A program made the position numbers and the translations under genes. DNA of 21,441 nucleotides. Source: Defluviitaleaceae bacterium (GTDB lineage Bacteria > Bacillota > Clostridia > Lachnospirales > WRAA01). Numbering within the stretch: position 1 is the first letter of the stretch; every line of letters begins with the position of its first letter. Positions 1 to 7,913 of the stretch are shown here, one piece after another. The stretch covers positions 1 through 21,441 of the forward strand of contig WRAA01000007.1 of the NCBI GenBank assembly GCA_009780445.1, given 5' to 3'. The notes under the pieces are model-generated. The model was not told the DNA's origin. It did not search any database and saw only the letters and a list, made by a program, of their open reading frames with translations.

Positions 1-1
1 C

Positions 2-2197
2 CTACAGTACAAGGACGCGGTGACAATGCTGCGCGGCTTGCAGGAATACGCAACAGTGCGCGGGCTGGAGTTCGGCGTGAAGATCACCAACACCTTCCCC
101 GTGAAGATCGAGCAGGGTGAGCTTCCCGGGGAGCAGATGTACATGTCCGGGCGCGCGCTGTACCCGCTGTCGCTGTCGGTGGCGCAGAAGCTTTCGCACG
201 ACTTCGGCGGAAAGCTTGCCATATCCTATTCAGGTGGCGCGGACGCGTTTAACATAACGGAGCTGTTTAAAACTGGCATATGCCCCATTACGGTATGCAC
301 CACGATCTTGAAACCCGGCGGTTATGTACGCACGGCGCAGATGGCCGGGGAGCTTCAGTCGCTCCTGGCCTCCAGGCGCAGGGAGATCGACACGCAGGCT
401 CTCGACAGGCTTGTGAAGGACGCCTTCACGAACAAGTACCACCAGAAGAAGTGGCGGCAGGTCGCAAGCCGCAAGATAGATTCTCCATTGGGCCTGTACG
501 ACTGTTTCAGCGCTCCGTGCAAGGACGGCGGATGCCCCATTGATCAGGACATTCCCGAATACCTCTACCTTGTGTCCGAAGGCCGGTACGACGAAGCCTT
601 CGAGGTTATCGCCGAGGACAACGCCAACCCCGCAATTACCGGGGCAATATGCAACCACCACTGCCAGAACAAGTGTGTGCGTGTAGACTATGAATCCCCG
701 CTGGCCATACGCGCCATGAAGCTGGAGGCCGTGAAGCACGCGCAGGATAAGTACATTGCCGGAATATCGCCGTCTGCGCTTCGCACAAAGAGCCGCGTCG
801 CCGTCATAGGCGCGGGGCCGGCGGGCATTTCCGCCGCTCTGTTCCTGCGGCGCAACGGCGTGGATGTCACCGTGTTTGAACAGCGCGAAAAACCCTTCGG
901 CATGGTCAGCTATGTTATCCCGGAGTTTAGGATCTCCGCGGATCTGATCGCCAAGGACTTCGAGCTGGCCGTGCGCACCGGCGTGAACTTCAAGTTCGGC
1001 GTAGACAGCGCGGTGAACCTCTTCACGCTCCAGCGCAGGGAAGGTTATGACTATGTAATAATCGCCACAGGCGCGTGGGGCAAGGGCGAACTGCCGCTTC
1101 GCAAGGGCGCGGACAGGCTCGTGGACGCGCTGGAATTCCTGGAGGAATCGAAGGCCAAGAACTGCGCCGTGAAGCTGGGCAAGCGCGTGGCAGTAATCGG
1201 CGGCGGCGACGTCGCCATGGACTGCGCGCGCGCCGCAAAACGCGCCCCCGGCGTGGAACACGTCAGCATAGTCTACCGCCGCACGAAGGACTTTATGCCC
1301 GCGGAGCCGGAGGAACTGGCCGAGGCCGAAGAGGACGGCGTAAGCTTCGATACCCTGCTGTCTCCGCTAAGCTATGACGGCAAGACGCTTAATTGCGAAC
1401 AGATGGAGCTTGGCGAGCGCGATTCAAGCGGGCGCAGAAGCGTGAAGGGCGTCGGCAAGATGGTGTCGCTGGAGTTCGACACGGTGATATCCGCCGTGGG
1501 CGCGAAGGTGGACACTGGCATATTCACGACCAACAGGATCGCACTGGACGACAGGGGCGGGGTACGCCACAACAAACGCCTGGAGACCGGCCTGCCGAAC
1601 GTATATGTCGCGGGAGACGCAAAGAGCGGCCCCTCCACAATTGTAAAGGCCATAGCAGACGCGAAGCTTATCGCCACAGACATACTAAAGAGATGCGGCC
1701 TCTCAAACGATTTCGAGAAAAACAGACTGAACATTCCGCAGGAGCTATTATACGACAAAAAGGGAGTGCTGGTAGAAAGGAAAGCGGAAAGCGCGGAAGG
1801 CACGCGCTGTCTGGGTTGCGACCAATTGTGCGAAATCTGCGTGGACGTATGCCCGAACCGCGCCAACGTGGCCATCTTTGTGCCGGGCGCCGGCGCGAAC
1901 GCCCACCAGATCCTGCATATCGACGGAATGTGCAACGAATGCGGCAACTGCGGAACCTTCTGCCCGCACAAGGGTGATCCTTACAAGGATAAGCTGACGC
2001 TGTTCTGGACACACCACGACTTTAACGACAGCACCAACGCCGGCTTCTTGCTGATCGGCGGAAACCATTACAAGATCCGCACCCGCGAAGGCACTGTGCA
2101 GAAGTATGTGGGCGGAGACGGCAGCCTTCCGCGGGAGTTCGCGGCGGCGATCGCAGTCGTCCAGACAGAGTATAAGTGGATGCTGGCCAAGATGTAA
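2..2197 (+). CDS. ygfK: YgfK-type NAD(P)/FAD/Fe-S oxidoreductase subunit (5' end outside window)
   Basis: The reading frame is open from base 2, so the GTG at 20 is internal and the gene begins upstream. About 730 codons are visible; family members are about 1000 residues, so roughly a quarter is missing. Seen in order: a GltD-like N-terminal cysteine region (CKDGGCP near nt 520, CNHHCQNKC near nt 650), an FAD-binding GAGPAG (about nt 810), an NAD(P)-binding GGGDVAMD (about nt 1200), and a C-terminal pair of 4Fe-4S-type clusters (CLGCDQLCEICVDVCP near nt 1805 and CNECGNCGTFCP near nt 1930). This architecture is that of YgfK, named a putative selenate reductase subunit in E. coli and now associated with anaerobic purine/urate clusters. 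It probably passes electrons between NAD(P)H and a molybdenum hydroxylase; that is inference. xdhA follows 20 nt after the stop, so cotranscription is likely. It is cytoplasmic, with no signal sequence or membrane segment in the visible part. Confidence 0.88.
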   Translation, partial: LQYKDAVTMLRGLQEYATVRGLEFGVKITNTFPVKIEQGELPGEQMYMSGRALYPLSLSVAQKLSHDFGGKLAISYSGGADAFNITELFKTGICPITVCTTILKPGGYVRTAQMAGELQSLLASRRREIDTQALDRLVKDAFTNKYHQKKWRQVASRKIDSPLGLYDCFSAPCKDGGCPIDQDIPEYLYLVSEGRYDEAFEVIAEDNANPAITGAICNHHCQNKCVRVDYESPLAIRAMKLEAVKHAQDKYIAGISPSALRTKSRVAVIGAGPAGISAALFLRRNGVDVTVFEQREKPFGMVSYVIPEFRISADLIAKDFELAVRTGVNFKFGVDSAVNLFTLQRREGYDYVIIATGAWGKGELPLRKGADRLVDALEFLEESKAKNCAVKLGKRVAVIGGGDVAMDCARAAKRAPGVEHVSIVYRRTKDFMPAEPEELAEAEEDGVSFDTLLSPLSYDGKTLNCEQMELGERDSSGRRSVKGVGKMVSLEFDTVISAVGAKVDTGIFTTNRIALDDRGGVRHNKRLETGLPNVYVAGDAKSGPSTIVKAIADAKLIATDILKRCGLSNDFEKNRLNIPQELLYDKKGVLVERKAESAEGTRCLGCDQLCEICVDVCPNRANVAIFVPGAGANAHQILHIDGMCNECGNCGTFCPHKGDPYKDKLTLFWTHHDFNDSTNAGFLLIGGNHYKIRTREGTVQKYVGGDGSLPREFAAAIAVVQTEYKWMLAKM

Positions 2198-2217
2198 GCA
2201 TTAGGGAGGGAGAGCTA

Positions 2218-4518
2218 GTGAGTAACAAGGTCATAGGCACAAGCGTACCGCGCTGGGACGCTTGGTCGAAGGTATGCGGCAAGGCCGACTATACCGCGGA
2301 CATACCCGTGAAGAACATGCTGTACGGCAAGATTGTAAGGGCGACAATCGCCCACGGCAGGGTGCTTAGTCTGGATACTCAGGCGGCACTGGCCGTTCCC
2401 GGCGTGCTGAAGGTGCTGACACCGGCGGATCTGCCACGCGTCAAGCACGCCACGGCGGGGCATCCGTACACGCTGGACCGCAGCGGAGACGTGTACGACA
2501 AGAACATTCTGACGGAGGACGTGCGCCTCTACGGCGACGAGATAGCCGCCGTTATCGCGGAAACACAGCTGGCCGCCGACATAGCCGCGCAGAAGATAAC
2601 CGCCGTGTACGAAGAGTATCCCATCTACCTTACGGCGCAGGAGGCAATGACCGAAGGCGCGCGCGAGATCCACGAAGGCACAAAGGGTAACATCCTTGCG
2701 GACACAACGGCCAAGGTCGGCAATGTTGAAGAGGGCTTTGCCCTTGCGGACTATGTGTTCGAGGACGAACACCGCACCCAGGTCGTGCAGCACTGCCACA
2801 TGGAGAACCAGACGGCCACGGCGTTTCAAAGCGCGGACGGCCGCTGGACGTGTATCTCCAGCACGCAGATCCCGCATATCTGCCGGCGTATACTCGGCGA
2901 GGCTCTGGATATGCCGTGGAGTTCGTTCCGCGTGATCAAGCCGTTTATCGGCGGAGGCTTCGGCAACAAGCAGGACGTAACCATCGAGCCGCTTGTGGTG
3001 GCCATGAGCATTGCCATGGGCGGCAGACCGGTGCGGCTGGAGCTGGAGCGCGAAGAGGTGCTGGCATACACACGTGTGCGCCACGCCATACACTACAGGA
3101 GCAAGGTGGGCGTAAGCAAGGACGGCAAGATCACGGCATGGCAGGTGGACGCTGTTTCAAAGACCGGCGGCTATGCTTCGCACGGGCATTCCGTGGCGGC
3201 CAAGGGCGGGGGTATCCTGTGTACGCTCTACGAGATACCGCACATGAGCTTCCGCTCCCGCACTGTGCTGACAAACACGGGCAACGCGGGCGCAATGCGC
3301 GGCTATGGCGTGCCGCAGATCACCTTCGCCATAGAGGCCATGACCGACAAGATATGCAAGGAGCTGCAACTGGATCCCTTCGAGTTCCGCCTTGCCAACT
3401 TTAAGAAGGAAGGCGCGCCGCACCCGCTAAACGGCATACCGATGGTGACAAACAAGGTTGCGGACTGCCTCACCCTAGGCCGGCAGAGGTTTGGCTGGGA
3501 CGCAAAGATGGCGGATTCCGGGGCGAAGGGCGGCTCCGTGCGGCGCGGTGTTGGCGTCGCCGCGTTCTCCTATGCCACGGGGGTCTACCCCTACAGCCTG
3601 GAGATCGCCGGGTGCCGGCTTACGCTGAATCAGGACGGCACGGTCAAGATGCTGGTGGGCGCGACGGAGATCGGGCAGGGTATCGACACCGGGCTGGCGC
3701 AGATCGCCGCGGAAACACTGGGCATTCCCGCCGAAATGGTCTATGCGGAGGAAACGACGGATACCGATATCGCGCCCTTTGACACCGGGGCGTATGCCTC
3801 GCGGCAGATCTATGTGACGGGCGTGGCCGTGGCCAAGGCCGCGGAAGAGCTGAAGGACAAGATATGCCGCGCGGCCGGCAAGTTCTACGAGATCCCGCAC
3901 TCCGCCGCGGATGTGGAGGACGCCTTTGTGATAAACTCCGTCACGGGTGAGCGCGTGGCAAGTCTGGGGGATCTGGCTCTGCGCACATATTACGACAAGG
4001 CGCGCGCCCAGACGCTTACGGCGGAAGTTTCCCACAACTGCCACGACAATTCCTACCCCATGGGCGTAACCTTCGCCGAGGTGGACGTGGACACGCAGAC
4101 GGGTGTCGTCACGGTGCGCAGCATCTTAAACGCCCACGATTCCGGCGTGATCATCAATCCCTTGCTGGCCAAGGGGCAGGTGGAGGGCGGCATGGGCATG
4201 GCCATCAGCTACGCCCTGGGCGAAGACCTGTTCTACGACCCGAAAACAGGCGAACCGCTGAACAACAACTTGCTGGACTACAAGATGCCCACGTGTATGG
4301 ACACTCCGGAGCTTGACTGTATGTTCGTGGAGCCGGAGGATCCCTTCGGCCCCTTCGGCGCGAAGGGTCTGGGCGAACCGCCGATATGCAGCCCCGCCGC
4401 GGCCATACGCAACGCGGTGTGCCACGCGCTGGGCTTCGAGATAAACGCTCTGCCGCTAACGCCGGGCAAGGTCTTTGCGGCAATACAGAATAATCGCGGA
4501 GGTGGCGCAGATGTATGA
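2218..4518 (+). CDS. xdhA: Xanthine dehydrogenase-family molybdenum-binding subunit XdhA
   Basis: A 766-residue molybdopterin subunit of the xanthine oxidase family, close to the length of E. coli XdhA. The frame is open from a GTG at 2176, but that lies inside ygfK. The GTG at 2218 follows AGGGAGGGA (about 2203-2211) and is the better start. Visible signatures: GGGFGNKQD (residues 245-253, cofactor loop), GAMRGYGVPQ with Arg361 (substrate-pocket arginine position), GATEIGQG (481-488), and GAKGLGEPP with Glu720, the catalytic glutamate. It should hydroxylate a purine-like heterocycle at the Mo centre and pass electrons through XdhC to XdhB. Its last 8 nt overlap xdhB, which argues for translational coupling and a stoichiometric complex. 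The exact substrate (xanthine, hypoxanthine, or urate in reverse) cannot be read from the sequence. Confidence 0.92.
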   Translation: MSNKVIGTSVPRWDAWSKVCGKADYTADIPVKNMLYGKIVRATIAHGRVLSLDTQAALAVPGVLKVLTPADLPRVKHATAGHPYTLDRSGDVYDKNILTEDVRLYGDEIAAVIAETQLAADIAAQKITAVYEEYPIYLTAQEAMTEGAREIHEGTKGNILADTTAKVGNVEEGFALADYVFEDEHRTQVVQHCHMENQTATAFQSADGRWTCISSTQIPHICRRILGEALDMPWSSFRVIKPFIGGGFGNKQDVTIEPLVVAMSIAMGGRPVRLELEREEVLAYTRVRHAIHYRSKVGVSKDGKITAWQVDAVSKTGGYASHGHSVAAKGGGILCTLYEIPHMSFRSRTVLTNTGNAGAMRGYGVPQITFAIEAMTDKICKELQLDPFEFRLANFKKEGAPHPLNGIPMVTNKVADCLTLGRQRFGWDAKMADSGAKGGSVRRGVGVAAFSYATGVYPYSLEIAGCRLTLNQDGTVKMLVGATEIGQGIDTGLAQIAAETLGIPAEMVYAEETTDTDIAPFDTGAYASRQIYVTGVAVAKAAEELKDKICRAAGKFYEIPHSAADVEDAFVINSVTGERVASLGDLALRTYYDKARAQTLTAEVSHNCHDNSYPMGVTFAEVDVDTQTGVVTVRSILNAHDSGVIINPLLAKGQVEGGMGMAISYALGEDLFYDPKTGEPLNNNLLDYKMPTCMDTPELDCMFVEPEDPFGPFGAKGLGEPPICSPAAAIRNAVCHALGFEINALPLTPGKVFAAIQNNRGGGADV

Positions 4519-5389
4519 TTTCGCAAGCTACACCGAAGCGGCCGATATACACGAGGCCGTGGGTCTGCTGTGCGCAAACCCCAACGCCCGTATCATCGCC
4601 GGCGGCACGGATGTGCTGATCAAGCTGCGCTCGCGTGACGAAGCCTTCGTCGGGCGTGATTTTGTCGGCGTTACGCGTATACCCGGCATGACAGACATTC
4701 GCCTGTGTGACGATGGCACAATCGTTATCGGCGCGGCCGCAAGCTTCGCGAAGATCGAGGGCGACGCGGTTATCGCACAGCACTTGCCCAGCCTTGCACA
4801 GGCGGCGGGAAGCGTCGGCGGCCCGCAGATCCGCAACATGGGCACCGTGGGCGGCAACCTTGCCAACGGCGCGACATCGGCGGACACAGCGTCGATGCTG
4901 CTGGCCTGCGACGCAACCCTTGTGATAGCGGGGGCGCAGGGCGACACAGAGGTGCCGCTGGCCGGCTTCCACCAAGGCCCCGGCCGCGTAAAGCTGGAAC
5001 ACGGGCAGATCCTCAAGGAGATCCGCGTGGCCAAGGCCGGCTACGAAGGTTACAAGGGCGGATATATCAAGTTTGCCGTGCGCCGCGCAATGGACATCGC
5101 CACGCTTGGCTGTGCGGTGATGATAAAGATGGACGGCGATAGAATCGAGGATCTGCGCATAGCCTTCGGCGTGGCGGGGCCTGTGCCGCTTCGCGCGGCC
5201 TCCGCGGAAGCCTATGCCAAGGGGCAGACACTCTGCGACGAAGTCTTGGAGCAGATCGGCCGCAAGTGTCTGGAGGATACCAACGCGCGGGATTCGTGGC
5301 GCGCCGCCAAGGCGTTTCGGCAGCAGCTTATAAGCGTACTGCCCGGCCGCGCGGTGCGCAAGGCTCTGGGAGGTGACGGCGATGCGTAA
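4511..5389 (+). CDS. xdhB: Xanthine dehydrogenase-family FAD-binding subunit XdhB
   Basis: A 292-residue subunit, the length of E. coli XdhB. The frame extends to 4475, but the ATG at 4511 has GGAGGTGG about 5-8 nt upstream and overlaps the xdhA stop by 8 nt, so it is the likely start. FAD contacts typical of the CO dehydrogenase/xanthine dehydrogenase flavoprotein family are present: AGGTDVL near residues 30-36 and GGPQIRNMGTVGGNL at 103-117. The C-terminal half fits the CODH flavoprotein C-terminal domain. The protein would oxidise or reduce NAD(P)(H) using electrons relayed from the Mo site through the 2Fe-2S subunit. It is soluble and sits second in the xdhABC set. I see no missing motif. 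Confidence 0.92.
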   Translation: MYDFASYTEAADIHEAVGLLCANPNARIIAGGTDVLIKLRSRDEAFVGRDFVGVTRIPGMTDIRLCDDGTIVIGAAASFAKIEGDAVIAQHLPSLAQAAGSVGGPQIRNMGTVGGNLANGATSADTASMLLACDATLVIAGAQGDTEVPLAGFHQGPGRVKLEHGQILKEIRVAKAGYEGYKGGYIKFAVRRAMDIATLGCAVMIKMDGDRIEDLRIAFGVAGPVPLRAASAEAYAKGQTLCDEVLEQIGRKCLEDTNARDSWRAAKAFRQQLISVLPGRAVRKALGGDGDA

Positions 5390-5858
5390 GCTTATCAACA
5401 TAGAGGTCAACGGCAAGGCGCGCGAAGTGGCGGTGGATGTCCGCGCTTCACTGCTGGAGGTGCTGCGCGGGGAGCTGGAGCTGACGGGCAGCAAGAAGGG
5501 CTGCGGAGTGGGGGAGTGCGGCGCGTGTACCGTGCTGATGGACGGCGTGGCCGTGAATTCCTGCATAAGCCTGGCCGTCTGGGCGGACGGGCGTAAGGTG
5601 ACAACCATCGAGGGTGTGTCGCCGGAGCCGGGCAAGCTCTCCGACGTGCAGCAGAGCTTTGTGGACAGCGGCGCGGTGCAGTGCGGTTTCTGCACGCCCG
5701 GGCTTGTTATGGCCGCAACCGCCCTGCTGGGCGAACAGCCAAGCCCAAGCCGCGAGGAAATCCGCCGCGGCCTGTCGGGCAATCTGTGCCGCTGCACGGG
5801 CTACTCCACAATCATCGACGCGGTGGAAAACGTTGCTAAAACAAGGGGGCAAGCATAA
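5382..5858 (+). CDS. xdhC: Xanthine dehydrogenase-family 2Fe-2S subunit XdhC
   Basis: A 158-residue iron-sulfur subunit matching the length of E. coli XdhC. The ATG at 5382 is preceded by GGAGGTG (5369-5375), and the gene overlaps the xdhB stop by 8 nt. The plant-type ferredoxin cluster is intact: Cys41, Cys46, Cys49 and Cys61 in CGVGECGAC...C. The second, alpha-helical 2Fe-2S cluster is also intact: QCGFC (Cys101, Cys104) and CRCTGY (Cys136, Cys138). It relays electrons between the molybdopterin of XdhA and the FAD of XdhB. The zinc-ribbon gene begins at the very next base after its stop. Confidence 0.93.
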   Translation: MRKLINIEVNGKAREVAVDVRASLLEVLRGELELTGSKKGCGVGECGACTVLMDGVAVNSCISLAVWADGRKVTTIEGVSPEPGKLSDVQQSFVDSGAVQCGFCTPGLVMAATALLGEQPSPSREEIRRGLSGNLCRCTGYSTIIDAVENVAKTRGQA

Positions 5859-6071
5859 GTGGATCGTATGAACGGAGTATCACGCGAAAACTGCCTGCGG
5901 TGCGAAGGAACCATGTTGTCACGCGGCTGTGAGCAGATCCAGCTGGGCAAGACGGGCTGGTTCATGGGTTCGTGGGGCAACCTCATTGCCGGCGCGCTGG
6001 AAGTCGAAGTCTTTGCCTGCGGGAAGTGCGGCAAGATGGAGTTTTACTGCAATTCTGTAACGGAAAGATAG
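5859..6071 (+). CDS. Small zinc-ribbon protein of unknown function
   Basis: A 70-residue protein whose GTG start directly abuts the xdhC TAA; AAGGGGGC at 5843-5850 could serve as its ribosome binding site. An ATG at 5868 is an alternative start. It has two CxxC pairs, Cys12-Cys15 and Cys54-Cys57, with extra cysteines at 24 and 64, enclosing a conserved-looking IQLGKTGWF...NLIAGALEVEVF middle. That layout is typical of small zinc-ribbon hypothetical proteins in Firmicutes. The function is unknown. Its position as the last gene of the xdhABC block suggests cotranscription but does not prove a role in the enzyme. The 3' end abuts a palindromic element at 6072, so nothing downstream is coupled to it. 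Confidence 0.72.
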   Translation: MDRMNGVSRENCLRCEGTMLSRGCEQIQLGKTGWFMGSWGNLIAGALEVEVFACGKCGKMEFYCNSVTER

Positions 6072-6235
6072 TAGACCTCTTGCGAAATTATCGAACGCCG
6101 TATTTGCGGTAAATTTCCCGCAATGTGTCGTCACTTCCTCCTTGCGAACCGCAAGGGTTCGCGGCGTCGTCAGTTCCTAACCTTGCGGGAAATTTTCACG
6201 CAAATCCGGCATTCGCTAATTCCGCAAGAGGTCTA
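6072..6235. repeat. Palindromic TA-flanked element, family A, with core (MITE-like)
   Basis: A 164-bp element that begins and ends with TA. Its arms start TAGACCTCTTGCG on the left and are matched by the complement CGCAAGAGGTCTA on the right. They stay complementary, with several mismatches, for about 50 bp per side, to CCCGCAA near 6124 and TTGCGGG near 6183. A core of about 50 bp lies between the arms. There is no coding capacity. Terminal inverted repeats plus TA at both ends are what non-autonomous Tc1/mariner or IS630-type elements look like. No transposase is present in the window, so mobility is inferred. A core-less relative is at 20845-20929. Confidence 0.78.
6129..6178 (+). repeat. 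Shared core module, copy 1
   Basis: A 50-bp segment in the middle of the family A element. It has a GCGAACC / GGTTCGC hairpin tip flanked by direct repeats CGTCACTTCCT and CGTCAGTTCCT. A close copy lies at 6292-6342 inside a palindrome with different arms. Confidence 0.75.
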
Positions 6236-6400
6236 GTGCTCCTCCAATACTAAATTTAATGCGCCTTCGCGGTCTTTTTGCCGAAATCCTGCGTCAGCTC
6301 CTCCTTGCGAACCACTTCGGGTTCGAGGCGTCGTCACTTCCTTGTCTTTCGACAAAAATCCTCGCGAATGCACATCAAATTTAGCATTGGCGAAGCACTA
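6234..6400. repeat. Palindromic TA-flanked element, family B, with the same core
   Basis: A 167-bp element starting TAGTGCT and ending AGCACTA. The arms are imperfectly complementary over about 55 bp: CCAATACTAAATTT on the left and the complement of CCAATGCTAAATTT on the right, then further matches such as TTCGCG and TTTTTG. The arms are unrelated to family A, but the centre carries the same core module. Its first TA (6234-6235) is also the last TA of the family A element, so the two are fused end to end. Together they fill the gap between the zinc-ribbon gene and the permease gene. Confidence 0.75.
6292..6342 (+). repeat. Shared core module, copy 2
   Basis: A 51-bp copy of the module at 6129-6178. 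It has CGTCAGCTCCTCCTTGCGAACC, a different loop (ACTTC instead of GCAA), GGGTTCG, and then GGCGTCGTCACTTCCT. The loop differs while the CGAACC/GGTTCG stem is kept. Confidence 0.75.
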
Positions 6401-6440
6401 GTTGCACGGAACACCAAGTTCCTAATCGAGGAGAGTTAGC

Positions 6441-7892
6441 ATGTTGGATGGGCTTGCGCTGATTATAGCGTTCCTGGTAGTTATAGTACTGATGGTAATG
6501 TCGATTTCCAAGTACAATCTGCATCCGTTCCTGGCAATTATGGCTTCGGCCATTGTGCTGGCCATCATAGCCGGCATACCCTTCCATGTCGACGGCAACC
6601 CGAATGTTGGCAGCCGAACCGTTGACGGCGTATTCTACGCGGGTACGCTGGCGTGGACCACCGGCCAGGGCTTTATGGCAATATTTTCGGGCATAGGCCT
6701 TGTAATCATCCTTGGCGCGCTCATCGGCGGCATACTTGAAGCCACGGGCGGCGCGTTCAAGATAGCGGACATGATCATCCGCTTGCTGGGTAAGGCGAAC
6801 CCCACGATGGCGATGGTCGTCATGGGCTGGGTCGTGTCCGTTCCCGTATTCTGCGACTCGGGCTTCGTTATCATCAACCCTGTTCGCCGCACCATCGTGA
6901 AGCGCACACATGCCAGCGGCATTGCCACGGCTCTGGGGCTCGGCGCGGGTCTGTACACCTCGCACGTGCTTGTGCCGCTTACGCCGGGGCCTCTCGGCGC
7001 GTCCGACGTGCTGGGCATGATGGATCACCTGTGGACGGTCATGTGGGTGTCGCTGGTTATCTCCATCCCCGGCTTGATCGCGGCATATGCCTGGGCGGTA
7101 TACTGCGGCAAGCGCGATAAGTCGGAGGAGGATCTGGCGATCCGGAACGACCAAACCGTAAAGAGTTATGAGGAGATCGTGAAGGATTTCGGCGGGCTGC
7201 CGAACGGGCTTCTGTCCCTGTTGCCCATCGTTTCGCCCATTGCGATGATGGCAATGGCGCAGGTGGCCACAACCCTTATGGATCCCGGCCCCATGCAGAG
7301 CGCGTTCAGGTTCCTGGGCTTCCCGCTTGTGGCTCTGACAATCGGCTTCATCTTCGGCGTGATACTGCTGGCCGCAACCGGCAAGATGCCCAAGTTTAAC
7401 GTCATCACCAACGATACGCTGAAGCTGCTGGGGCCGATACTCTTCATCACTGCGGCAGGAGCAACCCTCGGCCGCGTAATCAACGATTCCGGCATGGTTC
7501 AGTACATCAGCTATCACGCGGAAATCTTCACGTGGCTGGGTCTTGCGTTTCCTTTTATTATCTCCGCGATCATCAAGACGGCCCAGGGTTCGTCCACAGT
7601 GGCCATGATAACCACTGCGGGTATCATGATGCCGCTTCTAGGCATAATGGGGCCTGAGGCCGCACGCTGGGCGGATTCGTATGTCACCATCGCCCTTGTG
7701 GTAATGGCCATCGGCGCGGGTTCCATGATGGCTTCGCACGCCAACGACTCCTACTTCTGGGTCGTGACCAAGCTGAGCGACCAGACACCGCAGCAGGGCT
7801 ACAAGAACTGGACGACTATGACAGTCATACAGGGTGTGTCCGTAATGATCGGCATATTCATCTTCTACGGAATCTACAGGGTAATAGCTTAG
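6441..7892 (+). CDS. GntP-family permease
   Basis: A 483-residue, very hydrophobic protein with about a dozen membrane segments. The ATG at 6441 has GAGGAGAG about 6 nt upstream. The central segment HVLVPLTPGPLGASDVLG matches the conserved HxLVPxTPGP signature of the gluconate:H+ symporter (GntP) family, and the N-terminus LALIIAFLVVIVLMV is a typical first helix. The family imports gluconate and related hydroxy acids, and some members carry amino acids such as D-serine. The substrate here is unknown. Between two molybdenum hydroxylases it could import or export an acidic purine-breakdown product, but that is inference from position. No promoter is evident in the palindromic DNA upstream. The next gene starts about 20 nt after its stop. 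Confidence 0.87.
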   Translation: MLDGLALIIAFLVVIVLMVMSISKYNLHPFLAIMASAIVLAIIAGIPFHVDGNPNVGSRTVDGVFYAGTLAWTTGQGFMAIFSGIGLVIILGALIGGILEATGGAFKIADMIIRLLGKANPTMAMVVMGWVVSVPVFCDSGFVIINPVRRTIVKRTHASGIATALGLGAGLYTSHVLVPLTPGPLGASDVLGMMDHLWTVMWVSLVISIPGLIAAYAWAVYCGKRDKSEEDLAIRNDQTVKSYEEIVKDFGGLPNGLLSLLPIVSPIAMMAMAQVATTLMDPGPMQSAFRFLGFPLVALTIGFIFGVILLAATGKMPKFNVITNDTLKLLGPILFITAAGATLGRVINDSGMVQYISYHAEIFTWLGLAFPFIISAIIKTAQGSSTVAMITTAGIMMPLLGIMGPEAARWADSYVTIALVVMAIGAGSMMASHANDSYFWVVTKLSDQTPQQGYKNWTTMTVIQGVSVMIGIFIFYGIYRVIA

Positions 7893-7913
7893 ACAATGGA
7901 CAGGAGGATGTGC

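Noticed and set aside
230..1261. 343-codon open frame on the - strand opposite ygfK
   Set aside because: The + strand carries clear FAD, NAD(P) and Fe-S motifs over the same bases; the antisense product shows no domain and has no ribosome binding site.
4205..5797. 530-codon open frame on the - strand opposite xdhA-xdhB-xdhC
   Set aside because: It spans three genes with complete conserved motifs on the + strand and its translation is Arg/Ala/His-rich without a recognisable domain. It is a shadow caused by GC-rich codon bias.
6072..6400. Possible CRISPR array or tRNA because of repeated GCGAACC/GGTTCG hairpins
   Set aside because: There are only two copies, in palindromes of different sequence, with no regular spacers. 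No cloverleaf or anticodon arm can be drawn.
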